Assembly (NCBI RefSeq): GCF_014197055.1 | Contig: NZ_JACIEW010000001.1 | Location: 744,001-808,000 of the forward strand | DNA: 64,000 nucleotides | DNA from: Devosia subaequoris | GTDB taxonomy: Bacteria; Pseudomonadota; Alphaproteobacteria; Rhizobiales; Devosiaceae | Direction: 5' to 3' | Part shown: positions 55,480 through 64,000 of the stretch, piece after piece | Layout of the letters: each line of letters starts with the position of its first letter | How positions within the stretch are numbered: the first letter of the stretch is position 1 | Program-made: the position numbers and the translations under genes | The notes under the pieces: generated by a model | The model's database searches: none | The model's input: the letters and a program-made list of their open reading frames with translations, nothing else | What the model was told of the DNA's origin: nothing

Positions 55480-57144
55480 CTAAGCCGCAATCTCGAATGC
55501 TGCCCGAACGAGCCGTCGGGTGTAGTCGGTTGCGGGGTTGGTCAGCACTTCGCTTACTGGCCCCTGCTCGACGATCTTGCCGTGCTGCATGACCATGACG
55601 CGGTGGCATAGCGCCCGCACGACTTTCAGATCGTGGCTGATGAACAGATAGCTCAGGCCCCTCTCGTCCTGCAGCTTGCGCAGTAGGTCAATGATCTGGG
55701 CTTGCACGGACAGGTCCAGCGCCGAGGTCGGCTCGTCGAGCAGGATGAATTCGGGCTCGAGCGCAATGGCGCGGGCAATGGCGATGCGCTGCCGCTGACC
55801 TCCAGAAAACTCGTGCGGGAAGCGCTGCAGGATATTGTCGGGTAGTCCCGCATCACGCAGCGCCTGCCGGACGCGATCAATGCGGTCGTTCCGGTTCTCA
55901 CCGATGCCGTTGACCACCAGTCCTTCCTCGATGATCTGGCGGATCGACATGCGTGGATTGAGGCTGGCGAAGGGGTCCTGGAAAACGATCTGCATGCGGC
56001 TGCGCAAGGGACGCATAGCCTGACGATTCCGGCCATCTATGCGCTCGCCGTCGAACCAGATCTGACCGCCCTGATTGCCGATCAACCGGATCAGGGCCTG
56101 CCCGAAGGTAGTTTTGCCCGACCCACTCTCGCCCACAATGCCCAATGTCTCGTGACGCATGAGCTTGATGTCGAGATTGTCGACGGCTTTCAGATCGAAG
56201 AAGTCGGGTTTGAAAAAGCCGCCGCGCTTGAGGGTAAAGGTGACTTTCACCTCCTTGCCCTCCAGCACGGTTTCGTGTTCCCCGTCCGCGAGCGGTAAGG
56301 CCGTACCCTTGGGTTCCGAGGCGAGCAGGTGTTTGGTATAGGCGTGCTGCGGGTTGGCAAAGAGCGCCTCGGTCTCGTTGTGCTCCTGCACCCGGCCGTT
56401 CTGCATCACATAGACATATTCAGAGAACTGCCGGACGATGGTCAGGTCATGGGTGATCAGGATCACCGCCATGCCGTATTTGTCCTTGAGGTCCTTGATC
56501 AGGTTGAGGATCTGGGCCTGGACGGTCACGTCGAGCGCTGTGGTCGGTTCGTCCGCGATCAGCACTTCGGGGCGATTGGCGAGCGCCATGGCGATCATCA
56601 CGCGCTGGCGCTGGCCACCCGATAGCTGGTGCGGGAACTGATTGAGCCGCGCCCGCGGGTCTGGAATCTGCACCTCTTCGAGCAGTTTTTCGGCCCGGTT
56701 CATGGCCTCCTGGCGCGAGACGCGATTGTGCAGGTGGATGATCTCGCAGATCTGCTGGCCGATGGTATAGACCGGGTTGAGCGAGCTCATCGGCTCCTGG
56801 AAGATCATGGCGATGTCATTGCCGCGCAGCTTGCGCATTTCGCGGTCGCCCATCTTGACCACGTCCTTGCCGGAAAGCGTGATCTGCGTTTGCGGCAGAA
56901 TGGTCGCCCGCTTGGTCAGCAGCTTCATCAGCGTGCGGGCCGTAACCGACTTGCCCGAGCCGCTTTCACCCACCAGCGCAATGGTCTCCCCCTTGTGGAG
57001 CTGGAAAGAGACGTCGCGCACGGCGTTGACGGTGCCGCCCTCCACCTTGAAGTCGACACCAACATTGCGGGCGTCCAAAATCAGCTCGCGGCCATGCGTG
57101 CCCAGATCGTGACGCTCGGACGGAACCAGCTTGTTTTCGGTCAT
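55480..57144 (-). CDS. ABC transporter ATPase, two domains (Dpp/Opp/GsiA type)
   Basis: A 554-residue fusion of two family-5 ATPase domains. Domain 1 (about 15-280) has GESGSGKSVTAR, LSGGQRQRVMIAMAL and LIADEPTTALD. Domain 2 (about 300-550) has GESGSGKTTFGQAL, FSGGQRQRIAIARA and LLDEPTSALD, with the trailing oligopeptide-type C terminus. Unlike the nitrate ATPase above, both domains keep their catalytic His (ITHDL, ISHDL). ATG 57144 has GAGGA seven bases upstream. Confidence 0.92.
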   Translation of the reverse strand: MTENKLVPSERHDLGTHGRELILDARNVGVDFKVEGGTVNAVRDVSFQLHKGETIALVGESGSGKSVTARTLMKLLTKRATILPQTQITLSGKDVVKMGDREMRKLRGNDIAMIFQEPMSSLNPVYTIGQQICEIIHLHNRVSRQEAMNRAEKLLEEVQIPDPRARLNQFPHQLSGGQRQRVMIAMALANRPEVLIADEPTTALDVTVQAQILNLIKDLKDKYGMAVILITHDLTIVRQFSEYVYVMQNGRVQEHNETEALFANPQHAYTKHLLASEPKGTALPLADGEHETVLEGKEVKVTFTLKRGGFFKPDFFDLKAVDNLDIKLMRHETLGIVGESGSGKTTFGQALIRLIGNQGGQIWFDGERIDGRNRQAMRPLRSRMQIVFQDPFASLNPRMSIRQIIEEGLVVNGIGENRNDRIDRVRQALRDAGLPDNILQRFPHEFSGGQRQRIAIARAIALEPEFILLDEPTSALDLSVQAQIIDLLRKLQDERGLSYLFISHDLKVVRALCHRVMVMQHGKIVEQGPVSEVLTNPATDYTRRLVRAAFEIAA

Positions 57145-57154
57145 GGCTCTATCC

Positions 57155-58348
57155 TCAATAGGGGTCGACGGCGTCGCGCAGGCCATCGCCCAGCGCGTTG
57201 AAGGCAAAGACGGTAATCAGCACGAAGATCACCGGCGAGAGGATCCAGGGATAGGAGCCGATCACCGAGAAGGTGCCCGTATCCTGCAGCATCAAGCCCC
57301 AGGAAATCAGCGGTGGCTTCACCGCAAAGCCCAGGAACCCGAGAAAGCTTTCGAGCAGGACGACCGTTGGAATGGCCAGAGTGACCGCCACAATGATGTG
57401 GCTGAGTACGTTGGGCAGGATGTGCCGCGTGATGATGCGGCCGTCCGATGCGCCCACGGCAATCGCGGCCCGCACATATTCGATGCGCGCCAGCGACAAG
57501 GTCTTGGAGCGCACCTCGCGGCTCAATTGCGCCCAGCCCAGCACCGCCATGACGAAGATCACGAAGGTGAGGAACACATTGGATGGCGCCGTCACCGGGA
57601 TCAGCGAGGTGAGAGCCAGATAGAGCGGCAATTGCGGGAAAGCGAGCACGAACTCCACGAAGCGCTGCAGCCAGGCGTCGACAGCGCCGCCGATATAGCC
57701 CGAGGTGATGCCGACCAGCGTGCCGACCACGGTCGTCATGGTCACCACTGCAAGCGCGATCATCAGGGAAATGCGCGAACCGACAATACCGCGAGATAGA
57801 ATATCGCGGCCGAATTTGTCGGTGCCCAGAAGCTGGATCGGGCGGCCATCGGTCGAGCCAAAGAAGTGGATATTGGCCGGAATGAACCAGAACAGGCGAT
57901 ACTCATGGCCTTGCACGAAAAAGCCGGTCGGGGTCGGGTTGTCCTTTACGGCACCGGTGAGCGGTTGAAAGGTAACCGGGTCGAATTCGCCGGTATCGCC
58001 GATGGGATAGACCCATGGGATGAGGCTGAAATTACCCTGGGGGTCTTCGAACGCGATCAGGTCCGGCGGCGCGAAGGGCAGATTGGGTTCCTTGGGGTCC
58101 ATTGGCGCGAAGAAATCGGCAAAGACCGAAACGACGAGCAACATGACCACCAGGACAAGGCCGATCATGCCCATGGTGGAGCGGCGGAAGCGGCGCCAGA
58201 CCAGGGTTGCATAGGTTTCGTTGCCCGAACCGTGGCGCGACACCGTGGCGGGCACGTCAGCCTCTTCGGCGGGCGTCGTTGCCGGACCGGCACCGACATC
58301 GGGCGGGAGCGGGATTGCGGAATGGATATCCTTGTCGGAGCGGGTCAT
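57155..58348 (-). CDS. ABC transporter permease (DppC type)
   Basis: A 397-residue permease. About 45 N-terminal residues are cytosolic, then comes a first helix (MIGLVLVVMLLVVSVFADFF). A roughly 100-residue periplasmic stretch follows (to about 165), then the five-helix transport core starting LLGTDKFGRDILSRGIVG. That periplasmic insert is longer than in DppC (about 300 residues in total) and is seen in permeases for oligosaccharides and antibiotics of this class. Overlaps the DppB-type gene by four bases. Confidence 0.9.
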   Translation of the reverse strand: MTRSDKDIHSAIPLPPDVGAGPATTPAEEADVPATVSRHGSGNETYATLVWRRFRRSTMGMIGLVLVVMLLVVSVFADFFAPMDPKEPNLPFAPPDLIAFEDPQGNFSLIPWVYPIGDTGEFDPVTFQPLTGAVKDNPTPTGFFVQGHEYRLFWFIPANIHFFGSTDGRPIQLLGTDKFGRDILSRGIVGSRISLMIALAVVTMTTVVGTLVGITSGYIGGAVDAWLQRFVEFVLAFPQLPLYLALTSLIPVTAPSNVFLTFVIFVMAVLGWAQLSREVRSKTLSLARIEYVRAAIAVGASDGRIITRHILPNVLSHIIVAVTLAIPTVVLLESFLGFLGFAVKPPLISWGLMLQDTGTFSVIGSYPWILSPVIFVLITVFAFNALGDGLRDAVDPY

Positions 58349-59355
58349 TCGGCATTCCCTCCCAGGCGGACGCGTGGATCGAGGGCGACGAGCAACAGAT
58401 CGGCAATGATGTTGCCAATGATCAGCGTGGTGGCGAGCACCAGCATGAAAGTGGCGGTGACATAGACATCGCCAACGCCCATGGAGCCGACAATTGCCGG
58501 ACCAACCGTGGCGAGACCGAAGACGATGGCCACTTCAATTTCACCCGTCAGCATGTAGGGCAGGACGACGCCCTGATAGGCCACCAGCGGGTGCAAGGCG
58601 TTGGGCACGGCGTGCTTCATGATGACGGCGCCCTCAGGCAGACCCTTGGCCCGCGCGGTCTCGACATATTGAGAGTTGAGCACGTCGAGCAGATTGGCGC
58701 GCATCACACGCATATTGTAGGCGAGCCCGCCAAAGGTGGCGATGAAGATCACCGGCCAGATATGGGCCACAAGGTCGACGAAACGCCCCCAGCCCCAGGG
58801 CTGTCCGCCCCAATAGGCGGAGTTGAAACTGCCGATTTCGTTCACCCCCAATCGGAACACCAGGATGTAGAGAATAATGATGGCCAGCAGAAAGCGCGGG
58901 ATCGTCATGCCCAGGAACGAGATCACGCCAAGCAGCGTATCGGCCCAGGAATACTGGCGGGTGGCGGCAATGATGCCCAGGCCAATGCCCAGGAAGGACG
59001 CCAGGATATGGCAGGTCAGCGCCAGCAGGATCGTGGCCGGCAGCCGCTCGGTCACCACCTGCCCGACGGGCTTGTTGTAGTAGAGCGAATGGCCGAAATC
59101 GAAGCGGGTGACGATGCCGGTGATCCAGCGGAAATATTGCACGACGAGCGGATCGTTGAGGCCATTGGCTTCGCGATAGGCTTCCGCCTGTATTTCGGCC
59201 TGTTCCGCAGGAACGCCGCCCTGGTTCATCAGCATGGAGCGGATATAGTCGCCATAGTCGCCCGGAGGCGCCTGAATGATGGCGAAGGTCACGACGCTGA
59301 GCAGAAACAGCAACGGGATCGCGCCGAGGATGCGAATAACGAGAAAACGAAGCAT
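58345..59355 (-). CDS. ABC transporter permease (DppB type)
   Basis: A 336-residue inner-membrane permease. The N-terminal helix (LRFLVIRILGAIPLLFLLSVVTFAII) and APPGDYGDYIRS are typical, as is the RVMRANLLDVLNSQYVETARAKGL coupling loop. ATG 59355 has AGAGG eight bases upstream. Confidence 0.92.
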   Translation of the reverse strand: MLRFLVIRILGAIPLLFLLSVVTFAIIQAPPGDYGDYIRSMLMNQGGVPAEQAEIQAEAYREANGLNDPLVVQYFRWITGIVTRFDFGHSLYYNKPVGQVVTERLPATILLALTCHILASFLGIGLGIIAATRQYSWADTLLGVISFLGMTIPRFLLAIIILYILVFRLGVNEIGSFNSAYWGGQPWGWGRFVDLVAHIWPVIFIATFGGLAYNMRVMRANLLDVLNSQYVETARAKGLPEGAVIMKHAVPNALHPLVAYQGVVLPYMLTGEIEVAIVFGLATVGPAIVGSMGVGDVYVTATFMLVLATTLIIGNIIADLLLVALDPRVRLGGNAE

Positions 59356-59505
59356 TGAAGGGCCTCTGCGACACTGTTGAACGGGGCTGCCGTTCACCCC
59401 AGCCCTCTGCCGTTCAGTGCGAGGGGGCCAATCGTGGTCGTGGCACGATCAAGCCAAGGAAATTGAACCGATACCCGGACACCTGCGGGGTGAGGTGCGG
59501 GCGAT

Positions 59506-59532
59506 GCCGGCGGAACCCAGGGTCCCGCCGGC
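59506..59532. other. GC-rich hairpin after the binding-protein gene
   Basis: GCCGGCGG (59506-59513) pairs with CCGCCGGC (59525-59532), with further inner pairs after one mismatch. It sits ten bases beyond the binding-protein stop and before the permease gene, where such hairpins commonly protect the abundant upstream message. No T run follows on the minus strand. Confidence 0.55.
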
Positions 59533-59541
59533 GGCTATGGG

Positions 59542-61620
59542 TTACATCGGGCCGTCGCTGCCCGGTGCGCCCGGAAGCGTTTCGGGATGCAGTTCGTAGC
59601 TGGCCTGCTTGTCCTCGGGCACATAGACCCGCTCGCGGATGATGTTGTCTTCAGCCCAGTTGAACATGAAGATCGGGGCACCAGCCGGGATGTTGGCGAA
59701 GCGCTTGTTGATGATCAGCGCACCCGGGTACTGGGTCAGGCCCACCGAATAGACGTTCTCGGTGAAGATCTGCTGATACTGCTTCATCAACTCGGCCCGT
59801 TCGGCATTATCGCTGGTGGCGATGAACGCGTTCACGGTGTCGACGAGCTCCTGTTCGAACGGGAGCAGGTCAAGCGTTCCGTCTGTGCCAGCGCGGTGGA
59901 ACGGATGGGTGCGCGGCCCAGTGGGCGCAAGCGCGGATGTGCCCTGCACAACCGACACCATTTCGGCGCCCTGGCGTTCCACATTCCAGTCGAACTGACC
60001 GGCCTGGGCCATGTCGTCACGGGCAGTGCCCTGCTGGAAGTTGGCGATAACGCGCAGGCCAAGCGGCTCCATCATCGCAATCACGCCTTCGGCGAGATTG
60101 GTGTCGGTGCCATAGTCGGTATTGGCCAGCAGGGTGATCTCCACATCGGCGCCATTGGCGGTGCCTTCAGGGAAGTTGCGGATGCCATTGCCATCGGTAT
60201 CCTCAAGCCCCAGACCGTCGAGCAATTCGTTCGCGGCCTCGAGATTGTGCGGATAATAGACGGTGGAATCCTTGTCGTAATAGGTCGTGCCGGCATAAAG
60301 GCCGCCCGGATAGATGGCGGTGAACGGACCACGCACCAGCGATTCACCCAGCCGCTGACGATCGACCGCCATGGTCACGGCTTTGCGGAAATCAAGGTCG
60401 CGGTTGAGTTCACGCACGGCCTGTTCGCGCGCATCGGGCTCACCCCAGCCATTGCCTGAGAGATTCATTCGCAGGGCATAGCCGATGGTGCGGGCACCGA
60501 ATTGCAGACGAGCCGGAGCGTCATCCTCAGCGGAGCGACGCAGGGCTTCGACATAGCTTTCGGCCTGTTCAAGGTTGGAGAAGTCGCCCGAACCGGCGAC
60601 GGCCTGAACGTCACGGTCAGCCCAGGTCGAGAGGCGATAGTGCATCTCGTTGAGATAGGGCAATTGATTGCCGTTCTCATCGACCTTCCAGTAGTACGGA
60701 TTGCGACGCATGACGATGATATCGTCAGGCCGGTACTCCACCGGCACCCAGGCACCCATCACCGGAATATTGAGATATTCGGGCGGGAACGCGTTTTTGT
60801 ACTCATCGTAAGTGTTGTCCGAATAGTTCGGATGCTCAGGCTTGAGGATGTGGCTCGGACCCGGACAGAACGTGCCATATGCCATGGCATAGAGGTACTG
60901 AGTGGGGAACGCTTCCTGGAAAGTCCATTTGATCGTGTAGGGATCAAGTGCTTCGAGCGTGGTGCCCTGACCGAAGGTTTCCGGCGTGCCACCGTTGAGC
61001 GGCGAGACGTTCTGGTCGAGAACATTGTCTTCCCAGTAGAACATCACGTCATCGGCATCGAACGGATCGCCGTCGGACCATTTTGCACCCTCGATCAGGT
61101 GCATGGTCAGTTCCTTGCCATCCTCGGACCATTCCCAGCTCTTGGCCAGGTTGGGCATGGGCTCGAGTTCATCGGCCTTGATTGTGAAGAGCGGGCCAGT
61201 GCGCGTCAGACACTCGGAAAGCCCGATGTCGATACCGCCCCAGCCCTGGCTTTGACCGCCAATATAGTTCCAGCCTTCGGGCCGGCCGCCGATGACGTGG
61301 CGCATGGTGTCGCCATAGACACCGATACCGTCCGGCATATTGGCGGCCTTGTAGACCAAGGGCTCTTTGGGCAGACGCTCGCCGACCGGCGGCAAGGTGC
61401 CGGCGTCGACATATTTCGACGTCACCCAGTCGGGCTCGTTATATTCCGGCAAAGCCTTGTATTCGAGGATATCGGACACGCTGACAAAGACCGGCTCACT
61501 CTGCGCCGAAAATTCTGGGGGATCGGGCAATTCGCCCGTCAATTCCTGCGCCGGCAGTGCCAACATCGACACGGACAGCAAAAGTCCTGCCCCGCCAAGG
61601 GCATAGATATGCTTTCTCAA
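59542..61620 (-). CDS. Family-5 substrate-binding protein, long form
   Basis: A 692-residue periplasmic protein of the SBP_bac_5 (oligopeptide) family. Signal peptide residues 1-24 (HIYALGGAGLLLSVSMLALPAQ). LAKSWEWSEDGKELTMHLIEGAKWSDGDPFDADDVMF is the defining region. At 692 residues it is about 140 longer than peptide-binding DppA/OppA and similar to rhizobial binding proteins for alpha-galactosides (AgpA type), so an oligosaccharide ligand is likely here. TTG 61620 is chosen: GGGAGG is five bases upstream. It is the first gene of the importer operon, divergent from an AraC regulator. Confidence 0.88.
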   Translation of the reverse strand: MRKHIYALGGAGLLLSVSMLALPAQELTGELPDPPEFSAQSEPVFVSVSDILEYKALPEYNEPDWVTSKYVDAGTLPPVGERLPKEPLVYKAANMPDGIGVYGDTMRHVIGGRPEGWNYIGGQSQGWGGIDIGLSECLTRTGPLFTIKADELEPMPNLAKSWEWSEDGKELTMHLIEGAKWSDGDPFDADDVMFYWEDNVLDQNVSPLNGGTPETFGQGTTLEALDPYTIKWTFQEAFPTQYLYAMAYGTFCPGPSHILKPEHPNYSDNTYDEYKNAFPPEYLNIPVMGAWVPVEYRPDDIIVMRRNPYYWKVDENGNQLPYLNEMHYRLSTWADRDVQAVAGSGDFSNLEQAESYVEALRRSAEDDAPARLQFGARTIGYALRMNLSGNGWGEPDAREQAVRELNRDLDFRKAVTMAVDRQRLGESLVRGPFTAIYPGGLYAGTTYYDKDSTVYYPHNLEAANELLDGLGLEDTDGNGIRNFPEGTANGADVEITLLANTDYGTDTNLAEGVIAMMEPLGLRVIANFQQGTARDDMAQAGQFDWNVERQGAEMVSVVQGTSALAPTGPRTHPFHRAGTDGTLDLLPFEQELVDTVNAFIATSDNAERAELMKQYQQIFTENVYSVGLTQYPGALIINKRFANIPAGAPIFMFNWAEDNIIRERVYVPEDKQASYELHPETLPGAPGSDGPM

Positions 61621-61735
61621 TAGAACCTCCCATCGCATACGGGGCAAAGAGCGGTCTCGCCCGGGCCGGATACTCCTCTTCCGACCCTGCCTCCGTGCAT
61701 GGGTGAAGCCTAACCCTTGCCACACGCGAAGCAAT

Positions 61736-61760
61736 CCGGAATGATAGTGACTAATTCCGG
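61736..61760. promoter_or_regulatory. Inverted repeat before the AraC-type gene
   Basis: CCGGAAT (61736-61742) and ATTCCGG (61754-61760) are perfect arms around 11 bases, 25 bases before the AraC start and 116 before the binding-protein start. It is a candidate operator for the divergent pair. Confidence 0.45.
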
Positions 61761-61784
61761 TTTTCTAAGAACTGCAGGAAAAGT

Positions 61785-62705
61785 ATGACTGTTGTTGAAA
61801 GCCCTGGCCGGCCTTTGCGCGCAAGGGAGAAAGCGCCGCGTCCGACGCCGCGGCCGGACCGGAGTTTCTATGCCTCGGGAAAGGCGTTCGGGCGCTTCGG
61901 CATCCGCGCTTTTCCTCCCCAGATCATGCCAGAGCCGCATAGCCATGGCCATATCGAGTTCAACTGGCTGACCGAAGGCACGATGGACTATGTGTTCGAC
62001 GGCGGGCCGCTGTCGGTCGGCGCCAATCGGCTGGTGGCCTTCTGGGCCGGTATTCCGCATCAGACCGTGGGCCTGCACGATGTGGACAATGCACGCCAGC
62101 TGAACATCTACCTGCCAATGGACGCTTTTCTGGAGATGCCACAGCTTGGCCGTCTCACCGAGACGCTGATGGGCGGGGGCGTTATTCAGCTCACGCCCGA
62201 GTGCATTGGATTGGAAACGCTGGAACGCTGGTATGGCGACTATCGCAGCGGCAATTCCCTGCGCTCCGATCTTGTTCGCGCCGAAATCAGCACCATGTTC
62301 CGTCGCGCTGCAATTACAGGCTGGGATACCCTATTGCCGGCGTGGGTGGAGATGTCCGGCGCCCGCAGTCGAACCGCCAGCCCCGTGCGCTATGTTGTGC
62401 GCATGGTGCGGCACATTGTTGAAAATATCGCGGACCCGCTCTCGGTTGAAGACATCGCCGATGTCGTGGGGCTCCATCCCAACTACGCCACGAACCTGTT
62501 CACCAAGGTCATGCACATTTCAGTGCAGAAATTCGTCACCCGCATGCGGTTGATCCGCGCCCGCAGCCTGTTGTTCGACAGCAATCTGGCGATCGCCAAT
62601 ATCGCCTTTCAAGCTGGGTTTTCCAGCCAGACCCAATTCTACGAACATTTCCGCAAGGCTTACGGCATGACCCCCAGCCAGATGCGGGAAAACAAGATCG
62701 CCTGA
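61785..62705 (+). CDS. AraC-family regulator of the family-5 importer
   Basis: A 306-residue regulator: N-terminal cupin (MPEPHSHGHIEFNWLTEGTMDYVFDGG, about residues 48-75) for ligand sensing, C-terminal double helix-turn-helix (LSVEDIADVVGLHPNYATNLFTKVM and ANIAFQAGFSSQTQFYEHFRKAYGMTPSQMR). It resembles MelR and the rhizobial AgpT activators of alpha-galactoside uptake. ATG 61785 has GCAGGA five bases upstream. Divergence from the importer suggests it controls that operon. Confidence 0.9.
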   Translation: MTVVESPGRPLRAREKAPRPTPRPDRSFYASGKAFGRFGIRAFPPQIMPEPHSHGHIEFNWLTEGTMDYVFDGGPLSVGANRLVAFWAGIPHQTVGLHDVDNARQLNIYLPMDAFLEMPQLGRLTETLMGGGVIQLTPECIGLETLERWYGDYRSGNSLRSDLVRAEISTMFRRAAITGWDTLLPAWVEMSGARSRTASPVRYVVRMVRHIVENIADPLSVEDIADVVGLHPNYATNLFTKVMHISVQKFVTRMRLIRARSLLFDSNLAIANIAFQAGFSSQTQFYEHFRKAYGMTPSQMRENKIA

Positions 62706-62706
62706 C

Positions 62707-64000
62707 CTAACCCATCTCCTGAACGATGCGCAGAAACTCGGCGTGGCCGAGAGCCAGTTGAGCTGCGCCGCGATACTCGCGCACCAGGCTCTCATAGGTC
62801 TGCTGCGCGAAGCGCCGCAGCTTCGGATCTGCTTCCATCTCCCGGCGCGCCAGCGATTGGTCGAGCAGGCCGAGACCGTCCAGCACCGGATAATGCAACT
62901 GGGTTTCGATATGTGGCAGCCCGCCGAGATAATTGGGAAAATGCTCGGTCCGCGGCATCTGCTGTTGCCAGCGGGCGAGGCGCTCCTTGGTTTCCGGGTG
63001 TAGGCGGTTGGCCCGCACTTCGCGCCAGAACGGGGTATCGTCGCGCTCTGTCACGTAGTGGGTGTTCACGAACGTCCGGAAGTCATCGACCTGGCGCCCG
63101 ACCCGGACATTGTAATCGTCTCGCGCCTTCTGCTCGATCCGTTCCGGGCGATCCATATAGCGCTGCGCGAACAGCATCATCTGCACGATGGTGCCGTGGA
63201 TCGAGGTGGATTCGAGCGGCTCGAGAAAGCTCGAGCTGAGTCCCACGGCAAGGCAATTGCCGATCCACGCCTTTTCCAGCCGTCCGATCTGGAAGCGTAT
63301 ATCTCCGCGCACTTCGATCTCGTGACCGAGCGCGACTTCGACTTCGGCCTTGGCCTGCTCAGGCGTGGAGAATTCATCGGAATAGACATAGCCGCAGCCG
63401 AACCGGGTGCGCGTGGGTATCTGCCACATCCAGCCGGACCCCTGCGCCCAGGCGCGCGTAAAGGGTGGCAGCTCCTCCCCTTCCCTGACGTCGATCCAGA
63501 ACGGCAGCGCCCGATTGACCGGCAGTTCATGGGCATAGGATATCCAGGGGGCCTGCAGTTCCTTGACGATGAGCTGCTTGCGGAAACCCGTGGCGTCGAT
63601 GAAGAAATCACCTTCGAGCCGCTGGTTATCCGCCAGCACGAGCGCCGTGATGTCGCCCGTCTCCGGATGACGCTCGACGCCCTCAACCAGCGCGTCGACC
63701 TTCTCGACGCCCTTGGACTTGATGGCGAAGAACTTGCCGACCAGCGCCTGATCGAAATGATAGGCATGGTGAAATGGGCCGAGTGGGATCAGGCTGCCAT
63801 CAGGCTTGCGGGCAAAGGGCGCTTTCCACTGCTCCAGCAGGGGCTGGAACATATGCATGTCCTGCACCGGGCGACCCGCCGCAACGGCATAGACATTAAG
63901 ATAGTCGCTTGGCGCGCCGGCGGGCGGCTGCACCACCTGGTGCGGATCATCGATCGGGCCGTAATAGGTATAACCCTTGCGCCGCCAGTCCTCGTGACGA
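62707..64000 (-). CDS. Flavin-dependent tryptophan-halogenase-like protein (partial)
   Basis: The frame is open to the right edge, so the N terminus (with the FAD GxGxxG motif) is outside the window; 430 C-terminal residues are visible. They match the PrnA/RebH halogenase family: FIDATGFRKQL, GWMWQIPTRTRFGCGYVYS, and SSFLEPLESTSIHG, whose Glu is the conserved catalytic glutamate. It would use FADH2, chloride or bromide and oxygen. The substrate is unknown: no flavin reductase or tryptophan gene is near. Its 3' end is only one base from that of the AraC gene. Confidence 0.88.
   Translation of the reverse strand, partial: RHEDWRRKGYTYYGPIDDPHQVVQPPAGAPSDYLNVYAVAAGRPVQDMHMFQPLLEQWKAPFARKPDGSLIPLGPFHHAYHFDQALVGKFFAIKSKGVEKVDALVEGVERHPETGDITALVLADNQRLEGDFFIDATGFRKQLIVKELQAPWISYAHELPVNRALPFWIDVREGEELPPFTRAWAQGSGWMWQIPTRTRFGCGYVYSDEFSTPEQAKAEVEVALGHEIEVRGDIRFQIGRLEKAWIGNCLAVGLSSSFLEPLESTSIHGTIVQMMLFAQRYMDRPERIEQKARDDYNVRVGRQVDDFRTFVNTHYVTERDDTPFWREVRANRLHPETKERLARWQQQMPRTEHFPNYLGGLPHIETQLHYPVLDGLGLLDQSLARREMEADPKLRRFAQQTYESLVREYRGAAQLALGHAEFLRIVQEMG

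Overview
The window is about 64 kb of high-GC alphaproteobacterial chromosome, densely packed with genes. The rhizobial-type rhamnose operon order, the Rhizobium etli-type asparaginase, a DUF1127 peptide, a full CtrA-box motif and RIME-like palindromes all point to Hyphomicrobiales. A Devosia-like genus is my best inference, but it is not proven by the sequence. I saw no tRNA, rRNA, CRISPR array, integrase or insertion sequence.

Layout. 1-5.9 kb: oligopeptidase B, superoxide dismutase, a decayed DUF454 gene, a degenerate receiver protein behind a CtrA box, and a translationally coupled HerA-like ATPase/SLOG pair. 6-7.1 kb: an Xre/RES toxin-antitoxin pair with a likely operator. 7.1-10.2 kb: asparaginase, two small secreted proteins and an SDR epimerase. 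10.3-23.9 kb: a complete nitrate assimilation island. It holds the nitrate sensor pair NasT/NasS, a nitrate ABC importer NrtA-NrtB with both ATPases fused in one chain, nitrite reductase NirBD, nitrate reductase NasA, and siroheme synthase CysG, which makes the NirB cofactor. Both structural operons start with a sigma-54-type promoter followed by a matching leader RNA (conserved first hairpin, hexaloop second hairpin, intrinsic terminator). This is the architecture expected for NasT (ANTAR) antitermination.

24-34.3 kb: an outer-membrane protein, then the L-rhamnose locus. RhaR, RhaS, RhaT, RhaP, RhaQ and RhaM are on the minus strand and RhaD and RhaI on the plus strand, around an extended nested dyad. 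No rhamnulokinase gene is present. 34.3-42.9 kb: YbaK, DUF1127, and the cytochrome bd oxidase operon cydABX. cydDC is divergent from it across a perfect FNR box, and an FNR-type regulator gene overlaps the end of cydC. 42.9-45.9 kb: the copper operon copA-cueR-copZ behind a CueR-type 19-bp-spacer promoter. 46.1-50.9 kb: a ribose-type sugar ABC importer with a divergent LacI regulator and twin operators. 50.9-64 kb: an apparent glycoside-utilisation region. It holds a LacI regulator, a GH38 alpha-mannosidase, a family-5 ABC importer with an unusually long binding protein, an AraC regulator, and a flavin-dependent tryptophan-halogenase-like gene that runs off the right edge.

The most notable content is the doubly controlled nitrate regulon with two paralogous leaders, the fused asymmetric NrtC/D ATPase, the HerA-SLOG couple, and the halogenase beside the mannosidase/oligosaccharide genes. 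Start sites were set from Shine-Dalgarno spacing and family alignment by eye. No database search was possible.
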